A DNA stretch of 64,000 nt from Nocardioides ginsengisegetis (GTDB lineage: Bacteria > Actinomycetota > Actinomycetes > Propionibacteriales > Nocardioidaceae), in assembly GCF_014138045.1 (NCBI RefSeq), contig NZ_JACGXA010000001.1, forward strand, positions 1,969,001-2,033,000. The letters are read 5' to 3'. A program made the translations under genes and the position numbers. Position 1 is the first letter of the stretch, and the number at the start of each line of letters is the position of its first letter. Below the pieces are notes generated by a model that saw only the letters and a list, made by a program, of their open reading frames with translations, made no database searches and was not told the origin of the DNA. Shown here piece after piece: positions 50,560 to 58,329 of the stretch.

Positions 50560-51716
50560 CCCTCTCCGAGGCCGAGCTCGCGTTCCGCGAGGAGGCGCGC
50601 GCCTGGCTGGCGGCCAACGTGCCCCCCGAGCCGCTGCCCTCGATGGACACGGCCGACGGGTTCCGCGCCCACCAGGCGTGGGAGGCGCGCCTCGCCGAGG
50701 CACGGTGGTCGGTGGTGTCGTGGCCCGCGGCGTACTCCGGTCGCGAGGCCTCCCTCGTCGAGTGGGTGCTCTTCGAGGAGGAGTACTACCGCGCCGGTGC
50801 GCCCGGTCGGGTGTCGCAGAACGGCATCTTCCTGCTCGCCCCGATCCTGTTCGAGCACGGGACGCCGGATCAGCAGGAGCGGTTCCTGCCCACCATGGCC
50901 ACCGGAGAACGGATCTGGGCGCAGGCGTGGTCCGAGCCCGAGGCCGGCTCCGACCTGGCGTCGCTGCGCTCGACCGCCAGTCGCGTGGAGGACGGCTGGC
51001 TGCTCAACGGGCAGAAGACGTGGTCGTCGCGGGCGGCCTTCGCCCACTGGGGATTCGGCCTGTTCCGCTCCGACCCCGAGGCCCAGCGGCACGCGGGACT
51101 GACGTACTTCCTCTTCCCGCTGGACGCCGACGGCGTGACGGTCCGTCCGATCGCGCAGCTCGACGGCGAGGCCGGCTTCGCCGAGATCTTCTTCGAGGAC
51201 GTCTTCGTCCCCGACGGCGACGTGCTGGGGGCACCCGGCGACGGCTGGCGGGTCGCGATGAGCACCGCCGGCAACGAGCGCGGACTCTCCCTGCGCTCCC
51301 CCGGCCGGTTCTGCGCCGCCGCCGACCGGCTGGTCCATCTCCATCGATCGGTGGCTGAGGAGGTTGCGCAGCAACCGTCTCGAAGCCGCGTGGCCGACGC
51401 CTGGATCAGGGCGCAGGCCTACCGGCTCTACACGTGGGGCACGGTCACCCGGCTGGCCGAGGGTGGCGACATCGGCGCCGACGGGTCGGTCAACAAGGTC
51501 TTCTGGTCCGAGCTCGACATCGCGCTGCACGAGACCGCACTCGACCTGCTCGGGCCGGACGCCGAGGTGGAGTCGGCCTGGCTCGACGGCTACACGTTCG
51601 CCCTGTCCGGCCCGATCTACGCCGGCACCAACGAGATCCAGCGCAACATCGTGGCCGAGCGGATCCTCGGCCTGCCCAAGGAACCGCGGGGCGAGTCCAA
51701 GGGAGCGGGTCGATGA
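50550..51716 (+). CDS. fadE31: Acyl-CoA dehydrogenase (FadE31-like), probable catalytic subunit
   Basis: A 388-residue ACAD with FadE31 landmarks WAQAWSEPEAGSDLASLRST, LNGQKTWSSRAAFAHWGFGL, VNKVFWSELDIALHETALDL and GPIYAGTNEIQRNIVAERIL. The candidate base is Glu in GNERGLSLRS; the MCAD-type position is Ala (YAGT). A 39-base repeat inserts HRSVAEEVAQQPSRSRV near residue 275. It overlaps fadD3 (10 bases) and fadE32 (ATGA). Confidence 0.9.
   Translation: MDLTLSEAELAFREEARAWLAANVPPEPLPSMDTADGFRAHQAWEARLAEARWSVVSWPAAYSGREASLVEWVLFEEEYYRAGAPGRVSQNGIFLLAPILFEHGTPDQQERFLPTMATGERIWAQAWSEPEAGSDLASLRSTASRVEDGWLLNGQKTWSSRAAFAHWGFGLFRSDPEAQRHAGLTYFLFPLDADGVTVRPIAQLDGEAGFAEIFFEDVFVPDGDVLGAPGDGWRVAMSTAGNERGLSLRSPGRFCAAADRLVHLHRSVAEEVAQQPSRSRVADAWIRAQAYRLYTWGTVTRLAEGGDIGADGSVNKVFWSELDIALHETALDLLGPDAEVESAWLDGYTFALSGPIYAGTNEIQRNIVAERILGLPKEPRGESKGAGR
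51349..51387. repeat. Intragenic 39-base palindromic repeat in fadE31
   Basis: CGGTGGCTGAGGAGGTTGC, then GCAGCAACCGTCTCGAAGCC: the long form of the family with GGTTGC/GCAACC arms. It is translated in frame (VAEEVAQQPSRS). Confidence 0.65.
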
Positions 51717-52585
51717 GGTTCGCGCTCACCGACGACCAGCGCGACTTCGCGGCCTCGCTGGAGGCGCTCCTCGCCTCCTCCGACACCGTCGCGGTCGCCC
51801 GCGCCTGGGCCGACGGTGACAGCGGACCCGGGCTCAAGCTCTGGGCCCGACTGGCCGAGCAGGGCGTGACGTCGCTGGCCACCGAGGCGAGCCCCGTCGA
51901 GCTGGTGATCGCCTTCGAGGCGCTCGGCCGCCACGCCGTGCCCGGCCCCTGGGTCGAGTCCGCGGCGTACCTCCCCCGGGCCCTCGGCCACGAGGTCGAC
52001 GGAATCGGGACGGTCGCCGTGCCGCCGCACCTGCCCTGGGCGCTCGATGCCGACGTCGCCGACCAGGTGTACGTCGGCAGCACGCCGGCCGGGGCCGTCG
52101 GCCAGATGCGGGTCTCGGTCGACCGGACCCGGCGGCTGTTCGAGGTCGCTTCGTCGGTCGAGCCTGCCGAGACCAATCGGGACGCGTTCGACCTCGCCGT
52201 CCTGGCCACCTCGGCGCAGTTGCTGGGCTGTGGCGAGCGGCTGCTCGCCGACTCGGTGGTCTACGTGAAGCAGCGCCGGCAGTTCGGTCGCGAGATCGGC
52301 TCCTACCAGGTGATCAAGCACCGGCTGGCCGACGTGCACATCGCGCTGGCGTTCGCCCGCCCGCTCGTCTTCGGCGCCGCGCTCGGGGAGGTGCCGGCCT
52401 CGGCGGCCAAGGTGGCGTGCGCGGACGCGGCGTACCTCGCCTCGCGCACGGCGCTCCAGGTGCACGGCGCCGTCGGCTACACGCAGGAGCTCGACCTGAG
52501 CCTCTGGATCACCAAGGTCCGCGCGCTCGTGAGTGCGTGGGGGACGCCGGCCCACCACCGCGCGGCCGTGCTGGCGGGGCTCTGA
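51713..52585 (+). CDS. fadE32: Acyl-CoA dehydrogenase-like subunit (FadE32-like)
   Basis: A 290-residue shortened ACAD. It keeps FAD-contact segments KQRRQFGREIGSYQVIKHRLAD split around position 190 and LQVHGAVGYTQELD, but lacks the middle-domain signature YSEP and any NER Glu. It is probably a non-catalytic partner of FadE31 or FadE33, as in other steroid heteromeric ACADs. SSVEPAETN (about 148-156) is repeat-encoded. TGATG overlap to fadE33. Confidence 0.85.
   Translation: MRFALTDDQRDFAASLEALLASSDTVAVARAWADGDSGPGLKLWARLAEQGVTSLATEASPVELVIAFEALGRHAVPGPWVESAAYLPRALGHEVDGIGTVAVPPHLPWALDADVADQVYVGSTPAGAVGQMRVSVDRTRRLFEVASSVEPAETNRDAFDLAVLATSAQLLGCGERLLADSVVYVKQRRQFGREIGSYQVIKHRLADVHIALAFARPLVFGAALGEVPASAAKVACADAAYLASRTALQVHGAVGYTQELDLSLWITKVRALVSAWGTPAHHRAAVLAGL
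52154..52174. repeat. Intragenic palindromic repeat in fadE32
   Basis: TCGGTCGAGCCTGCCGAGACC, translated SVEPAET on the plus strand. Confidence 0.6.
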
Positions 52586-53556
52586 TGAAGTTCGCGCTGA
52601 CACCGGAGCAGGCGGAGCTCGCGACGACCGTCCGGTCGTTGCTGGGCAAGCGCGGAGACGCCCGGGTGGCGACGTACGACGAAGCGTTGTGGCAGACCTT
52701 GTGCGAGCAGATCGGCGTGGCCGGGCTGGGGATCCCTGAGGAGTACGGCGGAGCGGGGTTCACGTTCTTCGAGTCGCTCGTCGCGCTCGAGGAGGTCGGC
52801 CGGTCGCTGGTGCCGTCGCCCCTGCTGTCGTCGCTCGTGACGTCCGAGGCGCTGCTGGCGGGTGGGTCGGAGGAGGCCCGGGCGCGGCTCCTCCCGCGGC
52901 TCGCCGCGGGCGAGGTGGGGACGTTCGTCGAGGGGGCGGACGCGCGGGACGTGCTCGACGGCGATCTCGCCTCCGTGCTGGTCGTGGCCTCCGGCGATGA
53001 CCTGTTCGAGGTCGACCCCGCCGCCGCCGAGCGGACGTGGACGCCGACGATGGACGAGACGATCCGGCTGGCGACGGTGCACTGCGACCCTGCCACCGCC
53101 AACCCGATCGGTGACGGTGGCGCCGCGCGGTCGCGTGCTGCCCTGGTCGGCGCCGTGGGGGTCGCGGCCCTCCAGACCGGACTGGCCGCGCGCGCCCTCG
53201 ACATGACGGTGGCCTACAGCAAGGAACGGGTGCAGTTCGGGCGCCCGATCGGGTCGTTCCAGGCGCTCAAGCACCGGATGGCCGACCTGCTCGTGCTCGT
53301 GGAGATGTCGCGGTCGGCGTCGTGGGCCGCGTCGTACGCCGTGGCCACGCATGCTCCCGACGCCGAGCGGCTGGCCCACGTCGCCAAGGCCTACTGCTCG
53401 GACGCGCTCGCCCGGGTCGCCGCCGAGACGGTCCAGATGCACGGCGGGATCGCGATCACGTGGGAGCACGACGCCCAGCTGGTCTTCAAGCGGGCGCACG
53501 CGCTCGGGCAGCTGTTCGGGTCGGCGGCCTCGCACCGGGCCCTCGTGGAGCTCTGA
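52585..53556 (+). CDS. fadE33: Acyl-CoA dehydrogenase-like subunit (FadE33-like)
   Basis: A 323-residue ACAD homologue: GVAGLGIPEEYGGAGFTFFE, KERVQFGRPIGSFQALKHRM and VQMHGGIAITWEHDAQLVFK. It too lacks the NER Glu and a full middle domain. It is the last gene of the fadD3-fadE31-fadE32-fadE33 operon, whose order equals Rv3561-Rv3564. A stem-loop follows at 53588. Confidence 0.87.
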   Translation: MKFALTPEQAELATTVRSLLGKRGDARVATYDEALWQTLCEQIGVAGLGIPEEYGGAGFTFFESLVALEEVGRSLVPSPLLSSLVTSEALLAGGSEEARARLLPRLAAGEVGTFVEGADARDVLDGDLASVLVVASGDDLFEVDPAAAERTWTPTMDETIRLATVHCDPATANPIGDGGAARSRAALVGAVGVAALQTGLAARALDMTVAYSKERVQFGRPIGSFQALKHRMADLLVLVEMSRSASWAASYAVATHAPDAERLAHVAKAYCSDALARVAAETVQMHGGIAITWEHDAQLVFKRAHALGQLFGSAASHRALVEL

Positions 53557-53587
53557 CCTCCGGCAGTCATCGAGGGCCACGCAACGT

Positions 53588-53629
53588 CCACAGGCATCCC
53601 CCGGACAAGCCCTCGCCGCCGGCCTGTGG
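53588..53629 (+). terminator. Inverted repeat after fadE33
   Basis: CCACAGGC (53588-53595) and GCCTGTGG (53622-53629) form an 8-bp stem with a 26-base loop, 31 bases after the fadE33 stop. No T-run follows, so it is a weak candidate for the operon terminator. Confidence 0.4.
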
Positions 53630-53693
53630 AGATCAAGCCAGCGCTCTCGACGCCCCCTGTTGTGCTCGAAGCTCCCAGCCGACAGGAGCCACC

Positions 53694-55040
53694 ATGACCG
53701 CAACAACCCGGCACGAGCACAACCCGCACGAGCGCCCCACCTGGATCGTCCAGAGCGTGTTCTGCAACGAACGCCCGTGGACCGACTTCGCCTACACGAT
53801 CGGGCTCGCCGACCGCGGCGTGGCCGAGCTGCACCTCCGCTGCCAACCCAGCCTGGGCGACGACCCCGCTCCCGACTGGCGGTTCAGCGCCCAGGACATG
53901 TGTCGCATCCTCAACGAGATCGCCTTCCGACTGCTCGAGGGTCGTGTTGCCGTGGGTGACTCATGGACCCATGAGTACGACGACGGCCTGGCCCGGGTCA
54001 CCTTCCAGCTCGACCCGCCGGAGGATCGTGAAGACCTCGAGGCGTTCGGAACGGACGCCGGGGCGACCGTTCTGCCCGTGCGCTGGTCGCTCGAGCGCAC
54101 ACCGCGCGGCCCGCGCACGGCTCTGACGACTGAGGAGCGGGCACGCCTCCGAATCCAGCTCAAGCCTCTGCGTGACGGCTCGAGGTCCGCAAGGATCCCC
54201 GGGGTGTGGCGATCGACCGGACGCGCATCCTTCGACCCCTCCCAGCGCTACGGCCCCCGCACGCCCCTCGTGCTCGCGCGAGCTGGCCAGATCTGGTCCG
54301 CGGACGAAGAGACGCTGGCGGGCTTCCTCACCCTCGCGTTCGACGTCGAGATGGGCGGCAAGGCGATCTGGCCAGCGGTCGTGGCCGCCTCCGCCGGACG
54401 CCCCCTTGGCCTCGACGACGCGGTCGAGGAGCTTCGTCAGGACGTGATCCGCACGGTCGGGGCGTCGCACCCCGGGCGCACGACCGACACCTGGGCCCGC
54501 ACCGTGGACCTGTTGCTCGGCGACGACGCCGCAGATCAGCTGGAGCGCGACCGCTTCAGCGATGCCCTGACCCGGCTGTTCGCCGATGCCTTCCTGTCGG
54601 CCCTGGCAGCTGAAGTGCTGGGCGAGGACGCCGGGACGAGGGTGCGGCTCGCGGGCCTCGGACCGTGGTTGTCCGCGACCTTGCCCGAGGGCACACCGCC
54701 GGGCACCGAGTGGCTGGCGAGCGGTGAGGTGATCGCGGCGGCCGAACGCCTTGTCGACGGATTGGCGCCGCTCCAGAGGATCGCAGTGGCAGCCCGCCAC
54801 GCCATCTCCTACGAGGAGGACCCTGAGTACGCGCGCGTCGTGGACATGCTCATGGGTTGGGCCGTGACGTCCGCTGCCTGCGCACCGGTCATCTCAGGCA
54901 CGTCGCGTTGGTGGTCGTCTTGCCTGACCTCGGCGCTCACGCACCGGATGCGGCTCTCGCCCGACGAGGTCGAGGTGTTCGCGCGTTCGGCCGCCGACCT
55001 CGCGCCCGAGCTCCTCGACCTCCTCCACAGCCCCATCTGA
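53694..55040 (+). CDS. Protein with DUF4262-like N-terminus, function unknown
   Basis: A 448-residue soluble protein. The opening WIVQSVFCNERPWTDFAYTI followed by GLADRG resembles the DUF4262 start (aromatic-x-Tyr-Thr-x-Gly-Leu). The rest (about 200-448) is mainly helical and unrecognised. AGGAG lies 8 bases before the ATG. It stands alone between the fadE33 operon and a VOC gene; no role in steroid use is implied. Confidence 0.6.
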   Translation: MTATTRHEHNPHERPTWIVQSVFCNERPWTDFAYTIGLADRGVAELHLRCQPSLGDDPAPDWRFSAQDMCRILNEIAFRLLEGRVAVGDSWTHEYDDGLARVTFQLDPPEDREDLEAFGTDAGATVLPVRWSLERTPRGPRTALTTEERARLRIQLKPLRDGSRSARIPGVWRSTGRASFDPSQRYGPRTPLVLARAGQIWSADEETLAGFLTLAFDVEMGGKAIWPAVVAASAGRPLGLDDAVEELRQDVIRTVGASHPGRTTDTWARTVDLLLGDDAADQLERDRFSDALTRLFADAFLSALAAEVLGEDAGTRVRLAGLGPWLSATLPEGTPPGTEWLASGEVIAAAERLVDGLAPLQRIAVAARHAISYEEDPEYARVVDMLMGWAVTSAACAPVISGTSRWWSSCLTSALTHRMRLSPDEVEVFARSAADLAPELLDLLHSPI

Positions 55041-55062
55041 ATGAGCGCGCGAGCAGGGGGTT

Positions 55063-55437
55063 TCACCGGAACTGGGTGAGGGACAGGACGTTCCCGTCGG
55101 GATCGGCGAACCACGCGACACGATCGCCGTTCGGGGTTGTCCACACGCCGTGGGCGTCCTGCCCCATGCCGTCGTAGCGAGCGAATGCGACCCCGCGGGA
55201 TTCCAGTCGCGCGACGATCTCACTGATGTCCATCACCCGCCAGCCGAGCACGGTGTAGCCCGGGTGGGCGACCTCGGCGACGGCCGTGACGCGCAGCATC
55301 GTGCCATGGGCATCGAACACGCATGCGTACGCGCTCTCATCGACAACGGGGAGCCCCAGCGTGGCCTCGTAGAAGGAACGGGCCCTAGCCAGGTCCGTCG
55401 TCGAAGCGAAAGCAATCACGTCGCTGGCTGCTAACAC
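55063..55437 (-). CDS. VOC-family (glyoxalase-like) protein
   Basis: A 124-residue vicinal-oxygen-chelate protein with paired beta-alpha-beta modules: RARSFYEATLGLPVVDE and GVAFARYDGMGQ..., ending AWFADPDGNVLSLTQF. GTG 55437 is preferred to the in-frame GTG 55458, since GGAGGGG lies 8 bases before the former. Substrate unknown. Confidence 0.8.
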   Translation of the reverse strand: MLAASDVIAFASTTDLARARSFYEATLGLPVVDESAYACVFDAHGTMLRVTAVAEVAHPGYTVLGWRVMDISEIVARLESRGVAFARYDGMGQDAHGVWTTPNGDRVAWFADPDGNVLSLTQFR

Positions 55438-55538
55438 GGTGGACCCCTCCGTCGGCACAGGCTGGCAATCGAGTGTGTCGCATCAACGCCTCGCTCGGCA
55501 GTCGACTCCCGGCAGGGAAGTTCGACGCACGAGAGTGC

Positions 55539-55567
55539 TTGTCGTTCGAACGTCTGTTCGATACAAT
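55539..55567 (+). promoter_or_regulatory. Promoter with embedded SOS (LexA) box for the third HNH gene
   Basis: TTGTCG (-35, 55539-55544) and TACAAT (-10, 55562-55567) are 17 bases apart. Filling that spacer is TCGAACGTCTGTTCGA (55546-55561), an exact match to the mycobacterial LexA consensus TCGAACnnnnGTTCGA. Transcription would begin about at the ATG (55573), giving a leaderless, DNA-damage-inducible message. Confidence 0.88.
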
Positions 55568-55572
55568 GAGTC

Positions 55573-56907
55573 ATGGCTCTCGGACCCGTCGACGCTCCCG
55601 GTGACATCCTCACTGCGGCCGAGCGCGCGCTCCGGGCCAAGCGCGCCGCCGAGGCCGAGATCCTGTGTCTGGCCGTCGCCTGGGCCGACCAGCACCCGGG
55701 CGAGACCATCGGACAGTTCGGTTACACGCCGCGCGGCGGCGAGCAGGCGGTCCGGATGGGTGGTGAGGGCACGCCCGAGGTCGCCGACCTCTGCCCCGCC
55801 GAGCTCGGCCTGAGCCTGGAGATCCATCCCATCGCCGCGCGCCACCTGATCGCGGACGCGCTCGACCTTCGGCATCGGCTACCCAGCTTCTGGACCGCCG
55901 TCGTCCACCACCTCGCGATGCCCGACTGGGTGGCCCGCAAGGTCGCGTCCCTCACGCGTGGCCTGACGTCGCTGCAAGTCGCCGAGGTCGACCGCGCCCT
56001 GGCCGACGTCGCCGCCACCCTGCCGCCGTCACGGCTGCTCCGCACCGTCGAGGCGATGGTGCTGGCCGCCGACAACGAGACGGCCGACCGCGAGCGCGAG
56101 GGAGCCACTGACACCCGCTTCGCCACCCTCGACCGCGAGCCGAAGGCCGGCAACCGTCACCTCTACGCCCGGCTCGAGGACACCGACGCGCTGGCCCTCG
56201 ACGCGACGATCTCCCGCGTCGCCGAGCTGCTGGCCGCCGAGGGCGACGAGGCGGCGATCGACGTACGTCGCTCCAGAGCGCTGGGCATCCTTGCCAACCC
56301 CGAGCACGCGTCCGAGCTGCTCGCGGGTCGCCGCCCGTCGACACCACACGGTGCCCCGGCCGTCCTCTACCTCCACCTGACCGAGACCGACTTCACCCGC
56401 GACGCGGACGGGGTCGCCCGCTTCGAGCAGGACGGCCCGATCACGCTGGCCCACGCGCGCCACATCCTGGGTCACCGGCACGTCACCATCAAGCCGGTCA
56501 TCGACCTCACCCAGGAGCTCTCGTCCGACGCCTACGAGTTCACCGGCTCCCTGCGTGAGGCGGTGCTGCTGCGCACGCCGGCCGACTGCTTCCCCTACGC
56601 CGTGGCCACCACCGGCCGCCGCGACGTCGACCACTCCGTCCCCTTCGACCCGCACGGCCCTCCCGGACAGACCAACACCGGCAACGGCGGCCCGTTGACC
56701 CGACATCACCACCGCATCAAGACCCATGGCCGGATGAGCGTGCGGCAACCCTGGCCCGGCCTCTACGTCTGGCGCACACCTCACCGCCGCTACCGCGTGA
56801 CCGACCACCGCGGCACCCGCACGATCTCGACCCACATCGGCGACTGTCTCTTCGACGGCGACGACATCACGCAGGGACTCGCGCTGCTCGTCCTCGACGC
56901 GCTCTGA
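55573..56907 (+). CDS. DUF222 / HNH-type protein (13E12-like), SOS-controlled
   Basis: A 444-residue protein of the DUF222-HNH superfamily, only distantly related to the two twins at 10.6 and 29.0 kb. The helical N-terminal part runs to about 250. The C-terminal nuclease-like part has CFPYAVATTGRRDVDHSVPF and GPLTRHHHRIKTHGRM, giving D-H and H-H-H residues of an HNH fold but without the CxxxxC/CxxH zinc pairs of the twins. Mycobacterial 13E12 genes include LexA targets, and this one has a perfect box. Confidence 0.85.
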   Translation: MALGPVDAPGDILTAAERALRAKRAAEAEILCLAVAWADQHPGETIGQFGYTPRGGEQAVRMGGEGTPEVADLCPAELGLSLEIHPIAARHLIADALDLRHRLPSFWTAVVHHLAMPDWVARKVASLTRGLTSLQVAEVDRALADVAATLPPSRLLRTVEAMVLAADNETADREREGATDTRFATLDREPKAGNRHLYARLEDTDALALDATISRVAELLAAEGDEAAIDVRRSRALGILANPEHASELLAGRRPSTPHGAPAVLYLHLTETDFTRDADGVARFEQDGPITLAHARHILGHRHVTIKPVIDLTQELSSDAYEFTGSLREAVLLRTPADCFPYAVATTGRRDVDHSVPFDPHGPPGQTNTGNGGPLTRHHHRIKTHGRMSVRQPWPGLYVWRTPHRRYRVTDHRGTRTISTHIGDCLFDGDDITQGLALLVLDAL

Positions 56908-56919
56908 TCACGCCACGGG

Positions 56920-57318
56920 TCAGCGCGCGCTCTCCTCGACCAGGAGGATCCGGTTGCCGTCGGGGTCGCGGAAGTACGCCATCGGCGGCACCGGGCCTTC
57001 ACCACCCATCACGTCCTCGAACTCGACCCCGCGCGAGCCCAGCTCCGCCATCGCCGCCTCGAGGTCGGGCGTGTCGAAGCCGAACGGCGACCTGCCACCG
57101 GGCTGCGGGTCGTCCTCGCCCATCGGCGGGACGAGGGCTATCACGGTGTAGGCGCCCGCTGGAGCCACCTCGACCCACCGGAAGCCCTCGCCGAACTCCG
57201 TGTCCGTGCGCACCTCGAAGCCCAGCTTGTCGCGGTAGAACGCGAGTGCGCGATCCTGATCCGTCACCGCGAGATAGACGGTGCCCACACCGGGGATGTG
57301 CTGGCCGGAGGCGGTCAT
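56920..57318 (-). CDS. VOC-family (glyoxalase-like) protein
   Basis: A 132-residue protein with HIPGVGTVYLAVTDQDRALA, FYRDKLGFEVRTD and MAYFRDPDGNRILLVEES: two VOC modules with candidate metal ligands near the start (GTVYL) and the terminal Glu of LLVEES. It converges on the HNH gene with a 12-base gap and diverges from the cupin gene. Substrate unknown. Confidence 0.82.
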   Translation of the reverse strand: MTASGQHIPGVGTVYLAVTDQDRALAFYRDKLGFEVRTDTEFGEGFRWVEVAPAGAYTVIALVPPMGEDDPQPGGRSPFGFDTPDLEAAMAELGSRGVEFEDVMGGEGPVPPMAYFRDPDGNRILLVEESAR

Positions 57319-57383
57319 GCGGATGCTCCCATCGAGTCGGAGCTGTCCACCCTAGCCAGCCGAGACTGGGGCAGACTGGCCGC

Positions 57384-57746
57384 ATGACGCAGCCGGTGCA
57401 GGTGTTCCGACTCGACGACCTCGTCGCCGCCGACCCGACGCCGGGGATGGAGCGCAAGCTCGCGTTCGAGCTCCCGATGCTCTGGGCCGGCCAGGTCGTC
57501 ACCGCCCCCGGCGCGGTCTCCGGCTGGCACCACCACGACGTCAACGAGTCCAGCCTCTACGTCGTCTCGGGCATCCTGCGGCTCGAGTTCGAGGGGTACG
57601 AGGGTCACCTCGACGCCCACGCCGGCGACTTCGTCCACGTCCCGGCGTTCACGGTCCACCGCGAGAGCAACCCGACCGACCTGCCGTCGCTCGCCGTGAT
57701 CGCACGCGTCGGCGGCGGGATCCCCACGGTCAACGTCGACCGCTGA
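57384..57746 (+). CDS. Small cupin-domain protein
   Basis: A 120-residue single cupin. Motif 1 GWHHHDVNESSLYVVSGILR (about 47-66) has three His and Glu; motif 2 HAGDFVHVPAFTVHRESN (about 76-93) has the fourth ligand His. It should bind a metal ion; activity unknown. Confidence 0.82.
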   Translation: MTQPVQVFRLDDLVAADPTPGMERKLAFELPMLWAGQVVTAPGAVSGWHHHDVNESSLYVVSGILRLEFEGYEGHLDAHAGDFVHVPAFTVHRESNPTDLPSLAVIARVGGGIPTVNVDR

Positions 57747-57752
57747 TTCGGT

Positions 57753-57778
57753 CCCTTGTCTCTGGTTCTCCTCAAGGG
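57753..57778 (+). terminator. Stem-loop after the cupin gene
   Basis: CCCTTG/CAAGGG (57753-57758 and 57773-57778), 6 bases after the stop, with a 14-base loop and no T-run. Weak terminator candidate. Confidence 0.4.
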
Positions 57779-57897
57779 TCCCGCAGGCCTCCCCCAAGGT
57801 TCGCCCTAGTCCCTTGTTGAGGTGGGACCCGCTTGCAAGTCTTCTCTCGTGGGGGCCGGAACACCGGTTCTGGAGCCCGGACCAGGAAGTGAGCACC

Positions 57898-57981
57898 ATG
57901 AAGACCGCAACCGACATGCACTCCGTCGCGAATCCACGTCGCGTGACCTGGTCCGGGCAACCCCGCAACACCCAGGGCTGA
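57898..57981 (+). CDS. Possible 27-codon small ORF in the structured intergenic region
   Basis: ATG 57898 is preceded by AGGAAGTGAG with good ribosome-site spacing and encodes MKTATDMHSVANPRRVTWSG plus seven residues to TGA. The start region lies within the 60-base loop of a perfect 11-bp inverted repeat (CCCGGACCAGG 57876-57886, CCTGGTCCGGG 57947-57957). Nothing else supports translation. The rest of the 336-base gap holds the hairpins at 58002. Confidence 0.3.
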   Translation: MKTATDMHSVANPRRVTWSGQPRNTQG

Positions 57982-58001
57982 TCGCCCACCCAGACCCCGA
58001 G

Positions 58002-58073
58002 CGCCCGGTGTTCGGCCCGGACATGACCCCCGTGCATGTCCGACCGACACCGGGCGTTCGGCATGTCCGGGCC
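58002..58073. other. Competing hairpins between the cupin gene and the gas-vesicle operon
   Basis: A long imperfect stem pairs 58002-58025 with 58035-58056 (CGCCCGGTGT/ACACCGGGCG and CGGACATG/CATGTCCG, 9-base loop). The segment GGCCCGGACATG (58014-58025) can instead pair perfectly over 12 bases with CATGTCCGGGCC (58062-58073). The two folds exclude each other. A bidirectional terminator for convergent units is the simplest reading. Confidence 0.55.
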
Positions 58074-58082
58074 GACCCTGTG

Positions 58083-58304
58083 TCACGCCAGGCGCTTGAT
58101 CCTCGCCATCATGGGGATGCTCGGAAAGTTCTCCGATCGAACCCGCTCGAGCAACAGCTCGACATACACGGGTACGTCCTCCGGCGTGAGTAGCTCCTCG
58201 ATCCAGTTGAGCATGGTGGACGACGGGAAACGCTCCTCGCCGACCTTGGCGAGGAGCGCCTCGAGCATCTCGGCGCGCACGTCGTAGTCGTTGTTGTTCG
58301 GCAT
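58083..58304 (-). CDS. Small helical protein at the end of the gas-vesicle operon
   Basis: A 73-residue acidic helical protein with an apparent internal duplication: ERFPSSTMLNWIEELL and ENFPSIPMMARIKRLA, joined by TPEDVPVYVELLLERV. GGAGGA lies 7 bases before ATG 58304, 25 bases after the gvpK stop. I do not recognise the family. Position suggests a gas-vesicle accessory or an unrelated rider. Confidence 0.65.
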   Translation of the reverse strand: MPNNNDYDVRAEMLEALLAKVGEERFPSSTMLNWIEELLTPEDVPVYVELLLERVRSENFPSIPMMARIKRLA

Positions 58305-58329
58305 GGGTTCCTCCAGGGTCGGTCGTGCG

